Below are positions 17,756-26,672 of a stretch of 64,000 nt of DNA, piece by piece; the first letter of the stretch is position 1, and each line of letters begins with the position of its first letter. Origin of the DNA: Silvimonas iriomotensis (GTDB lineage Bacteria; Pseudomonadota; Gammaproteobacteria; Burkholderiales; Chitinibacteraceae); NCBI RefSeq assembly GCF_014645535.1, contig NZ_BMLX01000001.1, positions 179,169 through 243,168 of the forward strand, in the 5' to 3' direction. The translations under genes were made by a program, and so were the position numbers. Below the pieces are notes generated by a model. The model saw nothing but the letters and a program-made list of their open reading frames with translations, was not told where the DNA came from and made no database searches.

Positions 17756-19357
17756 ATGAAAAAAATTCTTCTGTCTGTTGCTGTGCTGTTTGTAGTGGGT
17801 GGTGCAGCGTTTTTCGCCTTGACCGCCCCTGCGGCCTGGCGTGCCACGCATGCTCAACGTGATGGGGTCAGCTCACTGACGGCTGATCTGAAAAACGGGC
17901 GCAACCAGTTCCTGGCGGGCGACTGTGCTACCTGTCACGCCACGCCCGGCAGCGCGGACGACACCCGCCTGGGTGGTGGGCGCGCGCTGGACACCGCGTT
18001 CGGCATCTTTCATATGCCCAATATTTCGTCGGACACCAATGACGGCATTGGTAGCTGGACACTGGCGCAATTCACCATTGCCATGCGTGAGGGCGTTTTG
18101 CCGGACAAAGGCAATGCCTACCCGGCGTTTCCCTATACCTCTTACCAGCGCATGACGGCAGATGATCTGCGTGACCTGTTTGCGTATATCAAATCGCTGC
18201 CACCGGTCGCCGGTAAAGCGCCGGATCATGAACTGAAATTTCCGTTCAGCATCCGGCGTGGTGTAGGGCTATGGCGGCTGGCCTTCCTGGATGGCAAACC
18301 GGTTCAGGCATTGGACGGGTACAACAGCAAGATTAGTGGCGACCCGGTATGGCAGCGTGGCCGTTATCTGGTTGAGGGCGCCGCGCACTGCGCTGAATGT
18401 CACTCCCCGCGCAATCTGATGGGCGCTGTGCCGGCCAGCCAGCGTTTTGGCGGGGGCCCGAACGCGGAAGGCACGGGTTACGTGCCCAATATCAGCCCGG
18501 ACGAAACCGGTATCGGTTACTGGTCAGTCAACGATATCACCCGGTATCTGAAGCATGGCGTGAACCCGATTGGTATCAAGGCTGGGGGTGACATGAAGGA
18601 AGTCATCGCCAATACCTCCCGCCTGCCGGATGAAGACATCCTGGCGATGGCAACCTACCTCAAAACGGTCAATGCCGTGGACGCGCCCAACGCCGGCCTG
18701 CCGCCACCCAACCGGACAGAAGAGGTAGTCATGCTGCCTGACACGCAGCAAGCAAGTAATGCCAGCCGCCTTGACTCCCTGGTGGCCCCCGCCGCAGAAC
18801 TGGCCAAGAGCGACGTGCTCTATGTCGTGAAGCCGCAGCCTTTCATGCTTGATCCTGCCCAGAGCAAGGAAGATGGCAAATTGCTGGGTGCTACGCGGCT
18901 CGCTGTGCTGGCCCGCCAGGGTGATCTGGTTCAGGTCCGGGTAGAGGGCTGGCAGCAAGCCGGGGCCGAAAGCGCGTTCCACGCCATGAAGGGCCAGCGC
19001 ATTTTACAGGCCGTGTTGTCTCCGGAAGCCATTGCCCGCGTGCAGTCTGCCGGAACGGTTCGGGATGAACTCACGGGTCTGGACTGGCAGCAAGGCAGCC
19101 TGAATGTCTGGATCAAACAAGATGGCCTTGCCACGAGGCTTGACCCGCTCTGGCAACACAGTGACGAAACCTATCGCCGCTCTTGCGCAACCTGCCATGC
19201 CTTGCCGCACAGTCAGGATTTCATGGCCAATCAGTGGATTGGCACGCTGGGCGCAATGAAACGCTATACCTCGCTGGATGACAGCGAATACCGCTTGTTG
19301 CTGGCGTGGCTGCAATACCACTCCAGAGACGTAGGCGCAGGGGCTGCTCACCCATGA
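17756..19357 (+). CDS. Membrane-anchored triheme cytochrome c with TorC/DorC-type C-terminal domain
   Basis: The 533-residue protein has an N-terminal signal-anchor helix (residues 2-24) and three CxxCH haem sites: CATCH (57-61), CAECH (212-216) and CATCH (477-481). Residues ~45-320 are two monohaem class-I domains like those of periplasmic dehydrogenase cytochrome subunits. Residues ~345-525 resemble the C-terminal domain of TorC/DorC that docks on TMAO/DMSO reductase (VRDELTGLDW, CATCHALPHSQDFMANQW, IGTLGAMKRYTSLDDSEYRLL). The pentahaem NapC/NirT part of TorC is absent. It overlaps the chaperone gene by four bases, so it is very likely the reductase's electron donor. AAGG is five bases before the ATG. 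Confidence 0.87.
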   Translation: MKKILLSVAVLFVVGGAAFFALTAPAAWRATHAQRDGVSSLTADLKNGRNQFLAGDCATCHATPGSADDTRLGGGRALDTAFGIFHMPNISSDTNDGIGSWTLAQFTIAMREGVLPDKGNAYPAFPYTSYQRMTADDLRDLFAYIKSLPPVAGKAPDHELKFPFSIRRGVGLWRLAFLDGKPVQALDGYNSKISGDPVWQRGRYLVEGAAHCAECHSPRNLMGAVPASQRFGGGPNAEGTGYVPNISPDETGIGYWSVNDITRYLKHGVNPIGIKAGGDMKEVIANTSRLPDEDILAMATYLKTVNAVDAPNAGLPPPNRTEEVVMLPDTQQASNASRLDSLVAPAAELAKSDVLYVVKPQPFMLDPAQSKEDGKLLGATRLAVLARQGDLVQVRVEGWQQAGAESAFHAMKGQRILQAVLSPEAIARVQSAGTVRDELTGLDWQQGSLNVWIKQDGLATRLDPLWQHSDETYRRSCATCHALPHSQDFMANQWIGTLGAMKRYTSLDDSEYRLLLAWLQYHSRDVGAGAAHP

Positions 19358-20004
19358 TGGATGCACCTGTGATAGACGCGGACTGGGCCGACTGGCTGGA
19401 CTGGGTGGCCAGCGTGTTCCTGAGCCCGCCCGATGCAGATAGCGTCGCGCTCTGGCGTAGCGAGGTGACCATCCGCCTGTTTGAGGCCATAGGCATTGAG
19501 TTTGGCCAGCAAGAAGCCGGCGCGCATATCCGGGCGGCGCTTGAAGCGGGCGAGCCACATACCGTCGCGCTGGACCTGTCTGTGGCCTACACCCGTTTGT
19601 TCGAGGGCATAGCTGGCATGCCGGCAGTCGGGCTTTATCAGGCGGCGTATACGACTGACATGCCCGCATGGCGGCTGTTTGGCCAGAGCGCGCAAGACAT
19701 GGCGCAATTACTTGCCCATGCACGGCTGCAACTTGCCGGTGCCAGTCATGAGCCGGCAGATCATCTGGCGGTAGAACTCGCCTTGCTGGCGGCGTTGATA
19801 CGTTGCCAGGACAGGGTTGTCGCCGGCCAGGTACAACAACAGTTGCAAACATGGCTTGAGCCGTTTGCCGCTTGCTGTCGCCAGCACGACCCGCACGGAT
19901 TTTACGGTGCCGTCGCCACGCTGCTGCAAGCCACACCAGGCCTTGCCTTGAGTCATCCCACCGTCCCTCTATCCCGCCAAGAACGGAGTTTCCATGTCGA
20001 ATGA
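19354..20004 (+). CDS. TorD/DorD-type chaperone for the molybdoenzyme
   Basis: TorD-family chaperones bind the Tat signal and the apo form of DMSO/TMAO reductases until the molybdenum cofactor is inserted. This 216-residue, mostly helical, Leu/Ala-rich protein has the family pattern: an N-terminal WLDWVASVFLSPP helix, a YTRLFEG motif, and the C-terminal block with HDPHGFYGAVATLL. It overlaps the cytochrome gene (ATGA at 19354-19357) and the reductase gene (19994-20004), so all three are translated together. Sequence conservation is low in this family, so context carries much of the call. Confidence 0.85.
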   Translation: MMDAPVIDADWADWLDWVASVFLSPPDADSVALWRSEVTIRLFEAIGIEFGQQEAGAHIRAALEAGEPHTVALDLSVAYTRLFEGIAGMPAVGLYQAAYTTDMPAWRLFGQSAQDMAQLLAHARLQLAGASHEPADHLAVELALLAALIRCQDRVVAGQVQQQLQTWLEPFAACCRQHDPHGFYGAVATLLQATPGLALSHPTVPLSRQERSFHVE

Positions 20005-22462
20005 AACCGAAAACGCAGACCTGTCACGCCGCAAGTTCATCAAGGGCGCAATGGCCATGGGGGCGCTGGGCTCTATGGGGGCAGGATTGCTGAGTGCGGG
20101 GGCGCGTGCGGCAGGCGTACCGGACGGCAAAATCATGACCGGCTCTCACTGGGGCGCTTTTCATGCGAATGTGAAAAACGGCCGGGTTGTCGGGCTTGAA
20201 CCATGGTCCGGTGATCCACATCCATCTCACCAGCTGCCAGGGGTGATGGACGTCGTTTATTCCCCCACACGTATCCGCTACCCGATGGTGCGACGCAGCT
20301 GGCTGGAACACGGCCCGGGCGCCGATACCGCCGGGCGTGGCGCCGGTGATTTTGTCCGTGTCAGCTGGGACAAAGCGCTGGACCTTGTTGCGCAAGAACT
20401 CAAACGTGTGCGTGACCAGCACGGTCCCCGTGCCATTTTTGCTGGTTCTTATGGCTGGAAAAGCCCTGGCAAGCTGCATAACTGCCAGACGCTGCTGGCG
20501 CGCGCCATGATGGCCAACGGGGGCTTTGTCAGCCGCAGCGGTGATTATTCAACCGGCGCGGCGCAGGTCATCCTGCCTTATGTCGTGGGCTCGATCGACG
20601 TGTATGAACAGCCGACAGCCTGGCCTGTGGTGGTGGAACACACGGAGCTGATGGTGTTCTGGGGGGCAGACCCGGTGGTGACCAACCAGATTGGCTGGCA
20701 AGTGCCAGATCACGGTGCGTATCCGGCCATGGAGTCGCTCAGGAAGAAAGGCACCAAAGTCATCTGCATTGACCCGGTACGCACCGAAACCTGCCAGTTC
20801 TTCGGGGCTGAGTGGCTGGCACCGCGCCCGCAGACCGATGTCGCGCTGATGCTGGGCATTGCCCACACCTTATATGCAGAGAATTTGCACGACAAGGCGT
20901 TCCTGGCGCGTTACTGCACCGGGTTTGACCGCTTTGTGCCGTATCTGACGGGCAAGAACGATGGCGTGGTCAAAGATGCCCAATGGGCATCCGGCATTTG
21001 CGGTTTGCCGGCGCAAACCATTCAGGATCTTGCGCGGCGTTTTGCTGGCCATCGCACCATGCTGGCTGCGGGCTGGTCCATCCAGCGTCAGCATCATGGC
21101 GAGCAGGCCCACTGGATGCTGGTCACACTGGCCGCCATGCTCGGGCAGATCGGCACGCCAGGCGGGGGTTATGGTTTCACCTATCACTATGCCAACGGCG
21201 GCAGCCCCACAGCCACCAGCCCGGTGCTGCCGGGGATCACCGCCGGCGCCAAACCGCCAGCAGGGGCGGCCTGGCTGGATGCGGGCGGATCAGAGTCCAT
21301 TCCCGTTTCGCGCATTGTAGAGATGCTGGAAAATCCAGGCGGAAGTTACGATTTCAACGGCAAGCGGGAAACCTGGCCGGATATCAAGCTGGCGTACTGG
21401 GTAGGGGGCAATCCATTTGCCCATCATCAGGATCGCAACCGCATGCGCAAGGCATGGCGCAAGCTCGATACCTTTATCGTGCATGAGTTGCAATGGACCG
21501 CCACTGCGCGCCATGCGGACATCATCCTGCCGTGTACCAGTACCTTTGAACGCAACGATATCGAGGGCATTGGCGATTATTCCATGAGCCACATCCTGGC
21601 CATGCGCAAGGCCATCGATCCGGTATTCGAAGCCCGCAACGACTACGATATTTTTACCGATATCTGCCAGCGCATGGGCACGCGTGAAGCGTTTACCGAA
21701 GGCCGGGATGAAATGGCCTGGATTCGTTCTTTTTACGAGGCGGCACGGGTACAGGCGCGGGGCAAACGCATGGAAATGCCGGTATTTGATGTGTTCTGGA
21801 ACAGCCACAAACCGCTCGGCTTTCCGGTCAGCGAGGAGGCCAAAGGCTACATCCGGCACAAGGCGTTTCGCGACGATCCGCTGCTTAATGCACTGGGGAC
21901 CGCTTCTGGCCGGATCGAGATTTACTCCAGCACTATCGAGCGCATGCACTATGACGATTGCCCGCCGCACCCGACCTGGATGGAACCGGTGGAACGGTTG
22001 GGTGGCGCGGGGCGCTATCCGCTGCACATTGTCAGCAGCCATCCCAGAGCCCGTTTGCATTCCCAATTGTGCGGCACGGTGCTACGCAAGAACTACGCCA
22101 TTCAGGAACGCGAGCCGTGCTTGATGAACCCGCAAGATGCGCAGGCGCGCGGCATCTCAAACGGCGACGTCATCCGGGTGTTCAATGATCGCGGGCAGAT
22201 TCTGGTGGGTGTGCGGCTGACCGACGATATCCGCCCAGGGGCGATCCGTATTTGCGAAGGCGGCTGGTATGACCCCGCAGACCCGCGCCAGCCGGGCAGC
22301 TTGTGTCGTTATGGTGACGTCAACAATCTGACTGTAGGGATTGGCACGTCAAAACTGGCGCAGGGCAACTGTGGGCACACGGGGATGGCGCAGGCAGAAA
22401 AATACAAGGGTGCACTGCCGCCGCTGAGTGTCTTTACGCCGCCGCAAGGCGCAGCCACATAG
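19994..22462 (+). CDS. dorA: Periplasmic DMSO/TMAO reductase, molybdopterin type (DorA/TorA)
   Basis: The 822-residue enzyme reduces S- or N-oxides in the periplasm using bis-MGD molybdenum. A twin-arginine signal (SRRKFIKG, residues 11-18) directs folded export. There is no N-terminal Fe-S motif, as in DorA/TorA/BisC. GDYSTGAAQ carries the Mo-ligand serine (Ser186). GSYGWKSPG holds Tyr153 and Trp155, matching Tyr114/Trp116 of Rhodobacter DMSO reductase; TorA is reported to lack that tyrosine, so a DMSO-reductase-like enzyme is favoured. Long stretches match DorA from memory (MLAAGWSIQRQHHGEQAHWM region). It overlaps the chaperone gene by 11 bases and ends at an intrinsic terminator. Confidence 0.93.
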   Translation: MSNETENADLSRRKFIKGAMAMGALGSMGAGLLSAGARAAGVPDGKIMTGSHWGAFHANVKNGRVVGLEPWSGDPHPSHQLPGVMDVVYSPTRIRYPMVRRSWLEHGPGADTAGRGAGDFVRVSWDKALDLVAQELKRVRDQHGPRAIFAGSYGWKSPGKLHNCQTLLARAMMANGGFVSRSGDYSTGAAQVILPYVVGSIDVYEQPTAWPVVVEHTELMVFWGADPVVTNQIGWQVPDHGAYPAMESLRKKGTKVICIDPVRTETCQFFGAEWLAPRPQTDVALMLGIAHTLYAENLHDKAFLARYCTGFDRFVPYLTGKNDGVVKDAQWASGICGLPAQTIQDLARRFAGHRTMLAAGWSIQRQHHGEQAHWMLVTLAAMLGQIGTPGGGYGFTYHYANGGSPTATSPVLPGITAGAKPPAGAAWLDAGGSESIPVSRIVEMLENPGGSYDFNGKRETWPDIKLAYWVGGNPFAHHQDRNRMRKAWRKLDTFIVHELQWTATARHADIILPCTSTFERNDIEGIGDYSMSHILAMRKAIDPVFEARNDYDIFTDICQRMGTREAFTEGRDEMAWIRSFYEAARVQARGKRMEMPVFDVFWNSHKPLGFPVSEEAKGYIRHKAFRDDPLLNALGTASGRIEIYSSTIERMHYDDCPPHPTWMEPVERLGGAGRYPLHIVSSHPRARLHSQLCGTVLRKNYAIQEREPCLMNPQDAQARGISNGDVIRVFNDRGQILVGVRLTDDIRPGAIRICEGGWYDPADPRQPGSLCRYGDVNNLTVGIGTSKLAQGNCGHTGMAQAEKYKGALPPLSVFTPPQGAAT

Positions 22463-22481
22463 CCACGGTCCTGGCTTGACC

Positions 22482-22515
22482 AGCCCCGAACAGCGCAGGC
22501 GGTTCGGGGCTTTTT
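22482..22515 (+). terminator. Intrinsic terminator of the reductase operon
   Basis: AGCCCCGAAC (22482-22491) pairs perfectly with GTTCGGGGCT (22502-22511), followed by TTTTTG. It begins 19 bases after the dorA stop. Confidence 0.92.
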
Positions 22516-22534
22516 GTTTGTGGCTGTGGCCGTC

Positions 22535-23428
22535 TCAGCCCACGCTGGCCAGTGCTTTGGCTTCTTCGCGCAGGTTGATGATCAGCGGCGAGCGTTCATT
22601 GCGCCGGAACACCATGGTCAGCGGGGATGTCTCGGTGACATCGAGCAAAGGGCGGAACGCCACGCCGGGAATGGCCAGCACGCTGATTGCGGCCGGCACA
22701 ATCGCCACCCCGAAGCCGCTGGCGACAAGGGTCAGCGCGGTCATGAAGTCGCGGGTGGGGACGCCGACGTGCGGGGTAAAGCCGGCGGCCTGACCCATGG
22801 CCAGCAGGTGCCGGGTAAAACCGAAATCACGCTGGAATTGCGGCGTGATAAAACTCTCGTTCATCAATTCGCCCGCCCGTACCGCAGCTTGTGCCAGCAA
22901 GGGATGGCCGTGCGGCAGCGCCACCAGCAGGGGGTCTTGTTGCAGGGGCAATTGATCGAACGCCTCTGGCGCGCCGGCGACGGTGCGGACAATACAGGCG
23001 TCCAGCTGGCCTTGATCCAGCAACTGGATCTGCAACGGGCTTTCCAGTTCCTGCAGGCTGACGCGCACTTCCGGGTATTTGCGGCGATAGGCGCCCAGCA
23101 ATTGCTGCACGACGCCCGCGCACGCGGCAGAGATCACGTAGCCCAGTTGCAGGCTGCCCACTTCTCCGCGCCCGGCTTGCCGTGCCACCATTTCGGTTCT
23201 GTGCGCCTGCTGTAATGTGCTGCGCGCTTCGGCCAGGAAAGATTGCCCGGCGCTGGTCAGCGCCACCGAGCGTTTGGTGCGGGCCACCAGCCTGACGCCC
23301 AGTTCGCGCTCCAGCGCCTGCAATTGCATGGTCAGCGCAGAGGGCGCCAGATCAAGCGATTCGGCCGCCCGTGCAAAATGCAGATGTTCCGCAATCGCCA
23401 CAAAGTAGCGCAGTTGTCTCAGTTCCAC
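22535..23428 (-). CDS. LysR-family transcriptional regulator
   Basis: The 297-residue protein has the LysR winged helix at the N-terminus (MELRQLRYFVAIAEHLHFARAA-type, with LAPSALTMQLQALERELGVRL) and a periplasmic-binding-like effector domain from about residue 90. The GTG start at 23428 is preceded by GGGAGA. It lies 51 bp downstream of lhgO on the same strand, so it may share the glaH-lhgO transcript. Its effector could be glutarate or 2-hydroxyglutarate, an inference from position; known E. coli control of these genes is by the GntR protein CsiR. Confidence 0.9.
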   Translation of the reverse strand: MELRQLRYFVAIAEHLHFARAAESLDLAPSALTMQLQALERELGVRLVARTKRSVALTSAGQSFLAEARSTLQQAHRTEMVARQAGRGEVGSLQLGYVISAACAGVVQQLLGAYRRKYPEVRVSLQELESPLQIQLLDQGQLDACIVRTVAGAPEAFDQLPLQQDPLLVALPHGHPLLAQAAVRAGELMNESFITPQFQRDFGFTRHLLAMGQAAGFTPHVGVPTRDFMTALTLVASGFGVAIVPAAISVLAIPGVAFRPLLDVTETSPLTMVFRRNERSPLIINLREEAKALASVG

Positions 23429-23479
23429 TCCACGTCTCCCGCCGTGCGCTGATGCAGCCGCGCCGGTCCTGCGTCAGGG

Positions 23480-24679
23480 TCAGGCCGGGACGCATCCGGC
23501 CACATAGCGGCCGATTTCGATCGACGCCGTGGCGGCAGGGGAAGGCGCGTTGCAGACGTGGATACTACGGTGTCCGGGTACGATCTGGAAATCATCGACC
23601 AGTTCACCGTTGGCTTTGAGCCCTTGCGCGCGGATTCCGGCCGGGGCGGGCACCAGGTCATCTGCGCTGATTTCCGGGATCAGTTGCTGCAGGCTGCGCA
23701 CAAACGCGGCCTTGCTCCAGGAGCGGATCATTTCCTGGGCGCCTTCGCGCCAGTACCGGGCGGACAATTTCCAGAAGCCGGGGTAGGTCATGACTTCAGC
23801 CAGATCGCCCAGCCTGAAATCGGTCTTGTTATAACCTTCGCGGGCAAAGGCCAGTACCGCATTGGGGCCGGCTTCCACATGCCCGCCGATCATGCGGGTG
23901 TAGTGCACGCCCAGGAACGGAAAGGCCGGATCGGGCACCGGGTAGATCAGATGTTTGACCAGATGGCGGCGTTCAGGCTTGATCTCAAAGTATTCGCCCC
24001 GAAACGGCACAATCTGCATGCCCGCATTCACGCCGCCCAGCTTTGCCACGCGGTCACTGTGCAAACCGGCGCAATTGACCATAAAGCGGCCGCGGATCAC
24101 CTCCTCATTGGCGGTGATGATTTCCAGTTCATCGGCTTTCTCGCGCACCTTGCGCACGGCTGCGCCCAGCCGGATTTCGCCCCCGCCTGCCGTGATCAGT
24201 TCTGCATATTTCAGACAGACCTGGCGGTAGTTGACGATGCCGGCAGACGGCACACGGATTGCCCCCAACCCGCGCACATGCGGCTCGATCTCCTGCAAGC
24301 GCTCCGGGCCGATACGTTCGACTTCCAGCTGGTTATCCAGCCCGCGCTGGAAGAGTTTTTCCAGTTGCGCTAACTGGTTCTCCTGGGTGGCGACGATGAC
24401 CTTGCCGCACAGTTCATGCTCGATCTCATGCTCGCGGCAGAACGCCACCATCGATTGATTGCCGGCACGGGCAAAACGCGCCTTGAAGCTGCCCGGCTTG
24501 TAATAGATGCCGGAATGGATCACGCCGCTGTTATGCCCGGTCTGGTGTTGTGCCAGGGCGTTTTCTTTTTCCAGCACAACAATGCGGGCCTGGGGGAAAC
24601 GGGCCTGCAGTGCGACGGCAGAAGACAAGCCGACAATGCCGCCGCCCACAATGACAAAGTCAAAAACGGTGCTGCTCAC
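23480..24679 (-). CDS. lhgO: L-2-hydroxyglutarate oxidase/dehydrogenase
   Basis: LhgO (YgaF) oxidises L-2-hydroxyglutarate to 2-oxoglutarate with FAD and passes electrons to the membrane quinone pool. The FAD-binding IVGGGIVGLSSA motif is at residues 10-21, followed by EKENALAQHQTGHNSGVIHSG-type active-site sequence and the C-terminal PAPAGIRAQ motif. At 399 residues it has family length. Its ATG overlaps the glaH stop (ATGA), coupling the two steps of glutarate catabolism. Confidence 0.94.
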   Translation of the reverse strand: MSSTVFDFVIVGGGIVGLSSAVALQARFPQARIVVLEKENALAQHQTGHNSGVIHSGIYYKPGSFKARFARAGNQSMVAFCREHEIEHELCGKVIVATQENQLAQLEKLFQRGLDNQLEVERIGPERLQEIEPHVRGLGAIRVPSAGIVNYRQVCLKYAELITAGGGEIRLGAAVRKVREKADELEIITANEEVIRGRFMVNCAGLHSDRVAKLGGVNAGMQIVPFRGEYFEIKPERRHLVKHLIYPVPDPAFPFLGVHYTRMIGGHVEAGPNAVLAFAREGYNKTDFRLGDLAEVMTYPGFWKLSARYWREGAQEMIRSWSKAAFVRSLQQLIPEISADDLVPAPAGIRAQGLKANGELVDDFQIVPGHRSIHVCNAPSPAATASIEIGRYVAGCVPA

Positions 24680-25626
24680 GCGGCGTCCTCCGCAAACTCG
24701 CCCCTGATCCGCATCAACTCGCGGTGCAGCCCCGGGTCTTTTTCGAAGGGTGCGCGACCGTGCAGCCAGAACAGATTATTCAGGACGATCAGATCGCCCA
24801 CTGGCAAGGGCAGGGCCACGGTGCCGGCGCTGGCTTCCATCGAGTCAGACAACGCTTGCAGCCATTGGGCCTCAGCGACCGTTTGCGGGTAGACAAACTG
24901 GTCGATGAAGCAAATGCACGGGCGGTTGTTGTGCTGGAAAAACGTCTGCCGCTGAATGGTCTGCCCCACGTTCTTGCTGGAGGGCGCTTTGTAGGTAAAC
25001 GCGTGGCTGGCAAATGCATGCGTGCTGAAAGTGCCCAGATCTTCCCAGTCGTCCAGATGCAGAATGCGTGATTCGCCACCGCGGGCGTGGAGTTCGGCAA
25101 ACTTCATCATCAGCAACCAGTCGGTGGGTTCGTCCACAAACGTCCCGTCGGTATGCAACGTGAACAATCGGTAGGCTTGGCGCAGGTAAGAGTCGCTGGT
25201 GTCGGTATCCTTGACGGTAAAGCGCGCGTAGTAGGTGCCCGACATCGAGTCAAAATTGGCCACACCCAACAGGTAAGCGATGGCGGTGCCGAACTTGACG
25301 AACTCGGCCGGCAGCGTGGTCGTTCCGGACAGGCCCAGGGTAAAGCCACCGGACTCACGATCCTGCAGGATGTTGCGCAACTGGGTGCGAAACGCGCGCC
25401 CCAGCAGTTCATCCAGCTTTTGCGCCAGAATGAACCGCATGTACGGCACGTATTCCAGCCGTTGCGGATCAATCTCTGTCGTGGCCGCCATGAACTGCTG
25501 CAGCAGGGCCGGTTCGATCTCAAGGTGGTACAACCGCGCATGGTGCGGATGGGGCTTGACGCACCAGCCGGCGGCTTCGGTCAGGTAACGGACGGGACGA
25601 GCGGAAAACGGCAGCGGCGCATTCAT
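24676..25626 (-). CDS. glaH: Glutarate 2-hydroxylase
   Basis: GlaH (CsiD) is a non-haem Fe(II)/2-oxoglutarate dioxygenase that hydroxylates glutarate to L-2-hydroxyglutarate, a late step of lysine degradation via cadaverine and 5-aminovalerate. The iron-binding HxD is in FTLHTDGTFVD and the distal histidine is in FWLHGRAPFEK. The 316-residue length fits CsiD. The ATG at 25626 has AAGGAG upstream; the frame extends to 25653 but without a better start. It heads glaH-lhgO-(lysR) on the minus strand. The rest of the lysine-to-glutarate route is not in this window. Confidence 0.93.
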   Translation of the reverse strand: MNAPLPFSARPVRYLTEAAGWCVKPHPHHARLYHLEIEPALLQQFMAATTEIDPQRLEYVPYMRFILAQKLDELLGRAFRTQLRNILQDRESGGFTLGLSGTTTLPAEFVKFGTAIAYLLGVANFDSMSGTYYARFTVKDTDTSDSYLRQAYRLFTLHTDGTFVDEPTDWLLMMKFAELHARGGESRILHLDDWEDLGTFSTHAFASHAFTYKAPSSKNVGQTIQRQTFFQHNNRPCICFIDQFVYPQTVAEAQWLQALSDSMEASAGTVALPLPVGDLIVLNNLFWLHGRAPFEKDPGLHRELMRIRGEFAEDAA

Positions 25627-25704
25627 CGCAGGCAGACTCCTTGTGGAATGCAACCGAGTCTAGGCGCGGGTTTGATGTGGAACAATCCGCGCGCGGCCCT
25701 GATT

Positions 25705-25723
25705 AATTCAGTAAAACTGAATT
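25705..25723. promoter_or_regulatory. Palindromic operator candidate upstream of glaH
   Basis: AATTCAGT-AAA-ACTGAATT is a perfect 8-bp dyad centred about 88 bp before the glaH start. It contains a T-N11-A core typical of LysR-type binding sites, which fits the LysR gene in the same unit. Confidence 0.6.
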
Positions 25724-25860
25724 GTGTGATGGCAGCGTGGCCAGTGCGATCAAGCCGGGCGGCAGGTGTGCATATCAACCTGGCCGGGCGCTGTATCTGC
25801 CGTCGCCCCGAACCGCTCGACTAAGCTCATCCTTTACCCTTGTTCAAACCGGAGCGCGTG

Positions 25861-26568
25861 ATGCAAGAACGTTTCTATCTTGATCCCTATCAGCAAACCC
25901 TGAGTACCACGGTAGTGCGCCACGACGAGCAGGGGCTGGTGCTGGAAGAAACCCTGTTTTATCCGCTTGGCGGGGGCCAGCCCGGCGACACCGGCACGCT
26001 GACCCTGGCAGACGGCACGCCACTGGCGATTACCGATACCCGCCGCGACAAGGAAACCCGCGACATCCTGCATGTGCTGGCGACCGATGCCCCGCGCCTG
26101 CCTGTCGGCACGCCGGTGATGCTGGCGCTGGACTGGTCCCGTCGTCATGCCCACATGCGCGTGCATACCTGTCTGCATTTGTTGTCGGTGGTGATCAAGG
26201 CTGGCGTCACTGGCGGCAATCTCACCGCAGAATCTGGCCGGCTGGATTTCGATCTGCCGGAAGGCATGGAACTGGATAAAGACCAGATTGAGGCAGCGCT
26301 GAACCGGCTGATTGCCGAAGACCGCAGCGTACGCGTGCAGATGACCAGCGGAGAGGCGCTGCAACGGCAGCCGGAACTGATCAAGACCATGTCCGTGACA
26401 CCGCCGCTGCACTTGCCGGAAATCCGGCTGATCGAGATTGACGGTGTTGATCTGCAACCCTGTGGCGGCACGCATGTGGCCCGCACTGCAGAGATCGGCC
26501 CCGTGATCGTCAAGAAGATAGAAAGCAAGGGCGCGCGCAACAAGCGCGTGGTGGTCGCACTGGCTTGA
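25861..26568 (+). CDS. AlaX-type alanyl-tRNA editing protein
   Basis: A free-standing relative of the AlaRS editing domain, expected to hydrolyse mischarged Ser- or Gly-tRNA(Ala) in the cytosol. The zinc-binding HxxxH lies in HMRVHTCLHLL, and CGGTHV supplies the Cys and His ligands near the C-terminus. At 235 residues it is an AlaX-M-sized protein with an N-terminal beta-barrel region (YPLGGGQPGDTG). The ATG at 25861 has GGAG five bases upstream; a start at 25840 is less likely. Confidence 0.92.
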   Translation: MQERFYLDPYQQTLSTTVVRHDEQGLVLEETLFYPLGGGQPGDTGTLTLADGTPLAITDTRRDKETRDILHVLATDAPRLPVGTPVMLALDWSRRHAHMRVHTCLHLLSVVIKAGVTGGNLTAESGRLDFDLPEGMELDKDQIEAALNRLIAEDRSVRVQMTSGEALQRQPELIKTMSVTPPLHLPEIRLIEIDGVDLQPCGGTHVARTAEIGPVIVKKIESKGARNKRVVVALA

Positions 26569-26672
26569 TCGCATTTGCCTGGCATATTTCACACGCCCGG
26601 TTTTCCAGGATCAGTCTGATATTTTGCGGGATCGGCGCTTCATAACATACGGTTTTTGTAATTCGAAAAACC

